Origin: an uncultured Gemmatimonadota bacterium
Lineage (GTDB): Bacteria > Gemmatimonadota > Gemmatimonadetes > Gemmatimonadales > Gemmatimonadaceae
Assembly: GCA_946478895.1 (NCBI GenBank)
Contig: CAMLDY010000106.1
Coordinates: forward strand, 1 to 8,819
Direction of reading: 5' to 3'
Length of the DNA stretch: 8,819 nt
Positions 7,497 to 8,819 of the stretch are shown here, in pieces. Position 1 is the first letter of the stretch, and each line of letters starts with the position of its first letter. The notes below the pieces were generated by a model. That model was not told the DNA's origin. It saw only the letters and a list, made by a program, of their open reading frames with translations, and did not search any database. Both the position numbers and the translations under genes were made by a program.

Positions 7497-7867
7497 CCGC
7501 TGCAGGCAACACCGCTTCGCAGACCGACGTTTGGGCTGCAATCGAAAAGGAAAAACGTTTTGACCGTTTGGTCCGCCGAGCCTGCATAACCGCGTGGACT
7601 GTGACGCTCGTACTGCTGGTCATTTTCGGAATCGGCAGCGGACTGGCCGCCGTACAGATGATAAGACTGGCCGCAGCGATGGGCGGACCGTGGCCACTGT
7701 TGCTACAACCCGCCCTACCATTCCTTGGCGCGCTCTGGACGTTGTGCCTTCTCGTGGCGACACTAACGACCGTCGGTGTTTTCCTTCGACACCGAACATC
7801 GAGCCTGGGTGAGATCCAGCTCCGACTGGCCGCGCTGGAGGAGATGCTCGCGGGGAGGACTAACTGA
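7493..7867 (+). CDS. Small two-helix membrane protein, candidate anti-sigma factor
   Basis: I do not recognise a named family. The 124-residue product has a charged N-terminal segment (DVWAAIEKEKRFDRLVRRA, residues 12-30), two probable transmembrane helices (about 31-55 and 68-98) and an amphipathic, possibly coiled-coil C-terminal end (LGEIQLRLAALEEMLAG). Both termini are predicted on the same side, probably cytoplasmic. The 4-base overlap with the sigma gene and the strong ribosome binding site suggest a sigma regulator. There is, however, no HxxxCxxC zinc anti-sigma motif, and the only cytoplasmic parts are short. A role as membrane anchor or sensor subunit is therefore inference. The last three codons (Arg-Thr-Asn) and the stop lie inside repeat copy B, so the original C-terminus may have been altered when the repeat arrived. 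Confidence 0.78.
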   Translation: MTAAGNTASQTDVWAAIEKEKRFDRLVRRACITAWTVTLVLLVIFGIGSGLAAVQMIRLAAAMGGPWPLLLQPALPFLGALWTLCLLVATLTTVGVFLRHRTSSLGEIQLRLAALEEMLAGRTN

Positions 7868-7944
7868 AGACTAGCAGCTAATAGCAGTGGGCGGAGCGGC
7901 TCGGGGCACCGAGCACTTGTTTGATAACTGCACTGGGGCCGATG
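7856..7944 (+). repeat. Dispersed gene-end repeat, copy B
   Basis: This is the direct repeat of copy A (about 90% identity without gaps) and the left arm of a palindrome with copy C. It starts AGGACTAACTGAAGAC. Stop codons occur in all three forward frames within its first 19 bases: TAA 7861, TGA 7865 (used by the membrane-protein gene) and TAG 7872. The hairpin GCTCGG 7899-7904 with CCGAGC 7909-7914 is the same as in copy A. Confidence 0.9.
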
Positions 7945-7964
7945 CGCTGTTTTTCATCCAAACC

Positions 7965-8025
7965 GTGCTCGGAGCCGCCAGCCGCTCCGCCCACAGCCCC
8001 CAGCTGGTCGTCTTCAGTTAGTCCT
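7965..8025 (-). repeat. Dispersed gene-end repeat, copy C (inverted)
   Basis: Read on the minus strand it starts AGGACTAACTGAAGAC and matches copy B at 51 of 61 and copy A at 50 of 61 positions. It overlaps the TAG stop of the arsR-type gene by two bases. Its local hairpin is built from a different segment than in A and B: CGGAGC 7970-7975 with GCTCCG 7984-7989. A hairpin is therefore kept although the sequence has diverged. Confidence 0.88.
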
Positions 8026-8380
8026 AGTCTTGAGCCTTCTCGACAAACTCCTTGAGCCTTCCGATCGCGTGTTCCCAGTCCGCAGACACGCGGTCGAGGT
8101 ACTGCCTCGCCTTCTCGAGCCGCCGGGGCTCGAGCTCGAACACCCTCTCCCGTCCGCTTTTGATGTCGCGCACGAGCCCCGCCTCGCTCAAAGCGCCAAG
8201 GTGCTTGGTGATCGCCTGACGCGTGACACCGGTGCCTTCGGTGAGTCGGGAGATCGAGAGCGGGCCGTCGGCGCTGAGGCGCGCCACCAATCGCGCGCGC
8301 GTCGCATCGCCGAGGGCCGCGAACACCGGTGCCGCGGCCTCCAGCTTTGCGACCGCAGCGGCGGAGCTACGCCGCGACAT
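8024..8380 (-). CDS. ArsR-family winged helix-turn-helix regulator
   Basis: This 118-residue dimeric DNA-binding repressor type has a winged helix at about residues 18-83: VFAALGDATRARLVARL, then LSISRLTEGTGVTRQAITKHLGALSEAGL with the recognition helix about 53-65, then the wing RDIKSGRERVFEL. There are no cysteines at all, so the classical ArsR/SmtB metal-binding CxC site is absent and it is unlikely to sense metal that way. It belongs to the ArsR-like regulators commonly found next to SRPBCC/AHSA1 proteins. It overlaps the upstream SRPBCC gene by 14 bases, which implies coupled translation. AGGA lies about 10 bases before the ATG, a rather long spacing. The stop codon abuts repeat copy C. 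Likely it autoregulates the operon from a promoter beyond the right edge. Confidence 0.88.
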   Translation of the reverse strand: MSRRSSAAAVAKLEAAAPVFAALGDATRARLVARLSADGPLSISRLTEGTGVTRQAITKHLGALSEAGLVRDIKSGRERVFELEPRRLEKARQYLDRVSADWEHAIGRLKEFVEKAQD

Positions 8381-8819
8381 GCCGTTCGATGTTCCTGATC
8401 TGGCCGGTCCAGCCGTTGTCGTTCATCCGGAACGCCTCGGCGCGGCGCTCGGCCGGGATCTGGTCGAAGCCCGACTCGGTGATGACCAGCAGTGTGCCTT
8501 CAGGCGAGTCGGAGAGCCGGAATTCGACGAGAGTTGCCACCTCTTTGGAGTAGTCGATGTTCGGATCCTTTGCGTAGGGGTGCCAGCGATAGGAGAAGTA
8601 CTCCTCGGGCTGAATGCGCTCGATGGTGATCTCCATCGGCACGTTCTCGAAGCCGGCATGGGTGATCCGGCCGGTAATGGTCTTGCCTTCAGCGAATTTG
8701 TCGGTGAAGACGACCTTGAACCACTCGCCGAACTCCCTTGAATCAGCGATCGCGCGCCAGACGCGGGAGCGGGGCGCGCGGAGGACTACGGACTTTTCGA
8801 TCTTGTCGGTTTCTGTCAT
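8367..8819 (-). CDS. SRPBCC (AHSA1-like) domain protein
   Basis: This 150-residue cytoplasmic protein has the START/Bet v1-type helix-grip fold, of the Activator-of-Hsp90-ATPase C-terminal type. It shows the typical start KSVVLRAPRSRVWRAIADSREFGEWF, central strands with GRITH and YFSYRWHPY, the strand VATLVEFRL, and the closing helix NDNGWTGQIRNIERHV. Such proteins enclose a hydrophobic ligand pocket, and in bacteria they often accompany ArsR-like regulators; ligand and role are unknown here. The ATG occupies the last three bases of the window. The protein looks complete at its N-terminus, but the ribosome binding site and promoter are outside. SRPBCC is the first gene and the regulator the second in this pair. 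Confidence 0.87.
   Translation of the reverse strand: MTETDKIEKSVVLRAPRSRVWRAIADSREFGEWFKVVFTDKFAEGKTITGRITHAGFENVPMEITIERIQPEEYFSYRWHPYAKDPNIDYSKEVATLVEFRLSDSPEGTLLVITESGFDQIPAERRAEAFRMNDNGWTGQIRNIERHVAA

Larger units (their letters stand above)
7856..8025. terminator. 170-bp imperfect palindrome between convergent genes, possible bidirectional terminator
   Basis: Copy B (7856-7916) and inverted copy C (7965-8025) pair over 61 positions without gaps and with 51 matches, the outermost 16 being perfect. The central 48 bases can pair further (GTTTG 7919-7923 with CAAAC 7959-7963). The structure fills the whole gap between the ends of the membrane-protein gene (+) and the arsR-type gene (-), so an RNA from either side would fold strongly. 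TTTTT at 7950-7954 is the only T-run on the plus strand. A terminator role is inferred from position and fold. Confidence 0.55.

Noticed and set aside
7858..8023. Integron attC site (GACTAAC left, GTTAGTC right, inverted arms after an ORF)
   Set aside because: The ends break the RYYYAAC/GTTRRRY consensus. The span of about 166 bp is longer than usual, the arms are far more conserved than in typical attC sites, copy A lacks a right end, and no integrase is present.

Overview
The window is high-GC bacterial DNA. Short or overlapping gene junctions, a CckA-like hybrid kinase, a periplasmic TonB-C-terminal protein, an ECF sigma factor with a small membrane partner, and an ArsR/SRPBCC pair all suit a soil-type Gram-negative. 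The style resembles Gemmatimonadota, but that is inference from protein flavour only. No transposase, integrase, CRISPR array, rRNA or tRNA is visible.

Layout. A MASE1-PAS hybrid histidine kinase (34-2430, +) converges with a secreted PAP2-family phosphatase (2457-3293, -). The phosphatase is divergent from a secreted protein with a TonB C-terminal domain (3444-4277, +). The 150-base gap between them holds a perfect 8+8 inverted repeat that could be an operator. The TonB-like gene runs tail to tail, 3 bases apart, into an unrecognised lipoprotein gene (4281-5042, -). Divergent from that is a group II PLP-dependent decarboxylase (5158-6804, +). It has a very basic N-terminal tail made of five STKAR pentapeptides, encoded by a 15-bp tandem repeat.

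Next comes an ECF-type sigma factor (6930-7496, +), translationally coupled by an ATGA overlap to a two-helix membrane protein (7493-7867, +) that may be its anti-sigma factor. On the opposite strand at the right end are an SRPBCC/AHSA1 protein (8367-8819) and an ArsR-type regulator (8024-8380), overlapping by 14 bases.

The most unusual structure is a repeat family of about 60-90 bp with three copies. Copy A (6779-6867, +) lies at the end of the decarboxylase gene, copy B (7856-7944, +) at the end of the membrane-protein gene, and copy C (7965-8025, -) at the end of the arsR-type gene. All three share the same sharp outer boundary, AGGAC(A/T)AACTGAAGAC. Each begins within the last codons of the gene reading into it, and each carries stop codons and a GC-rich hairpin. 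B and C face each other and make a 170-bp imperfect palindrome between convergent genes. A and B are direct repeats bracketing the sigma/membrane-protein operon. Possible explanations are a gene-end (stop plus terminator-like) repeat, a non-autonomous MITE-like element, or the edges of a mobile cassette; the sequence alone does not decide.
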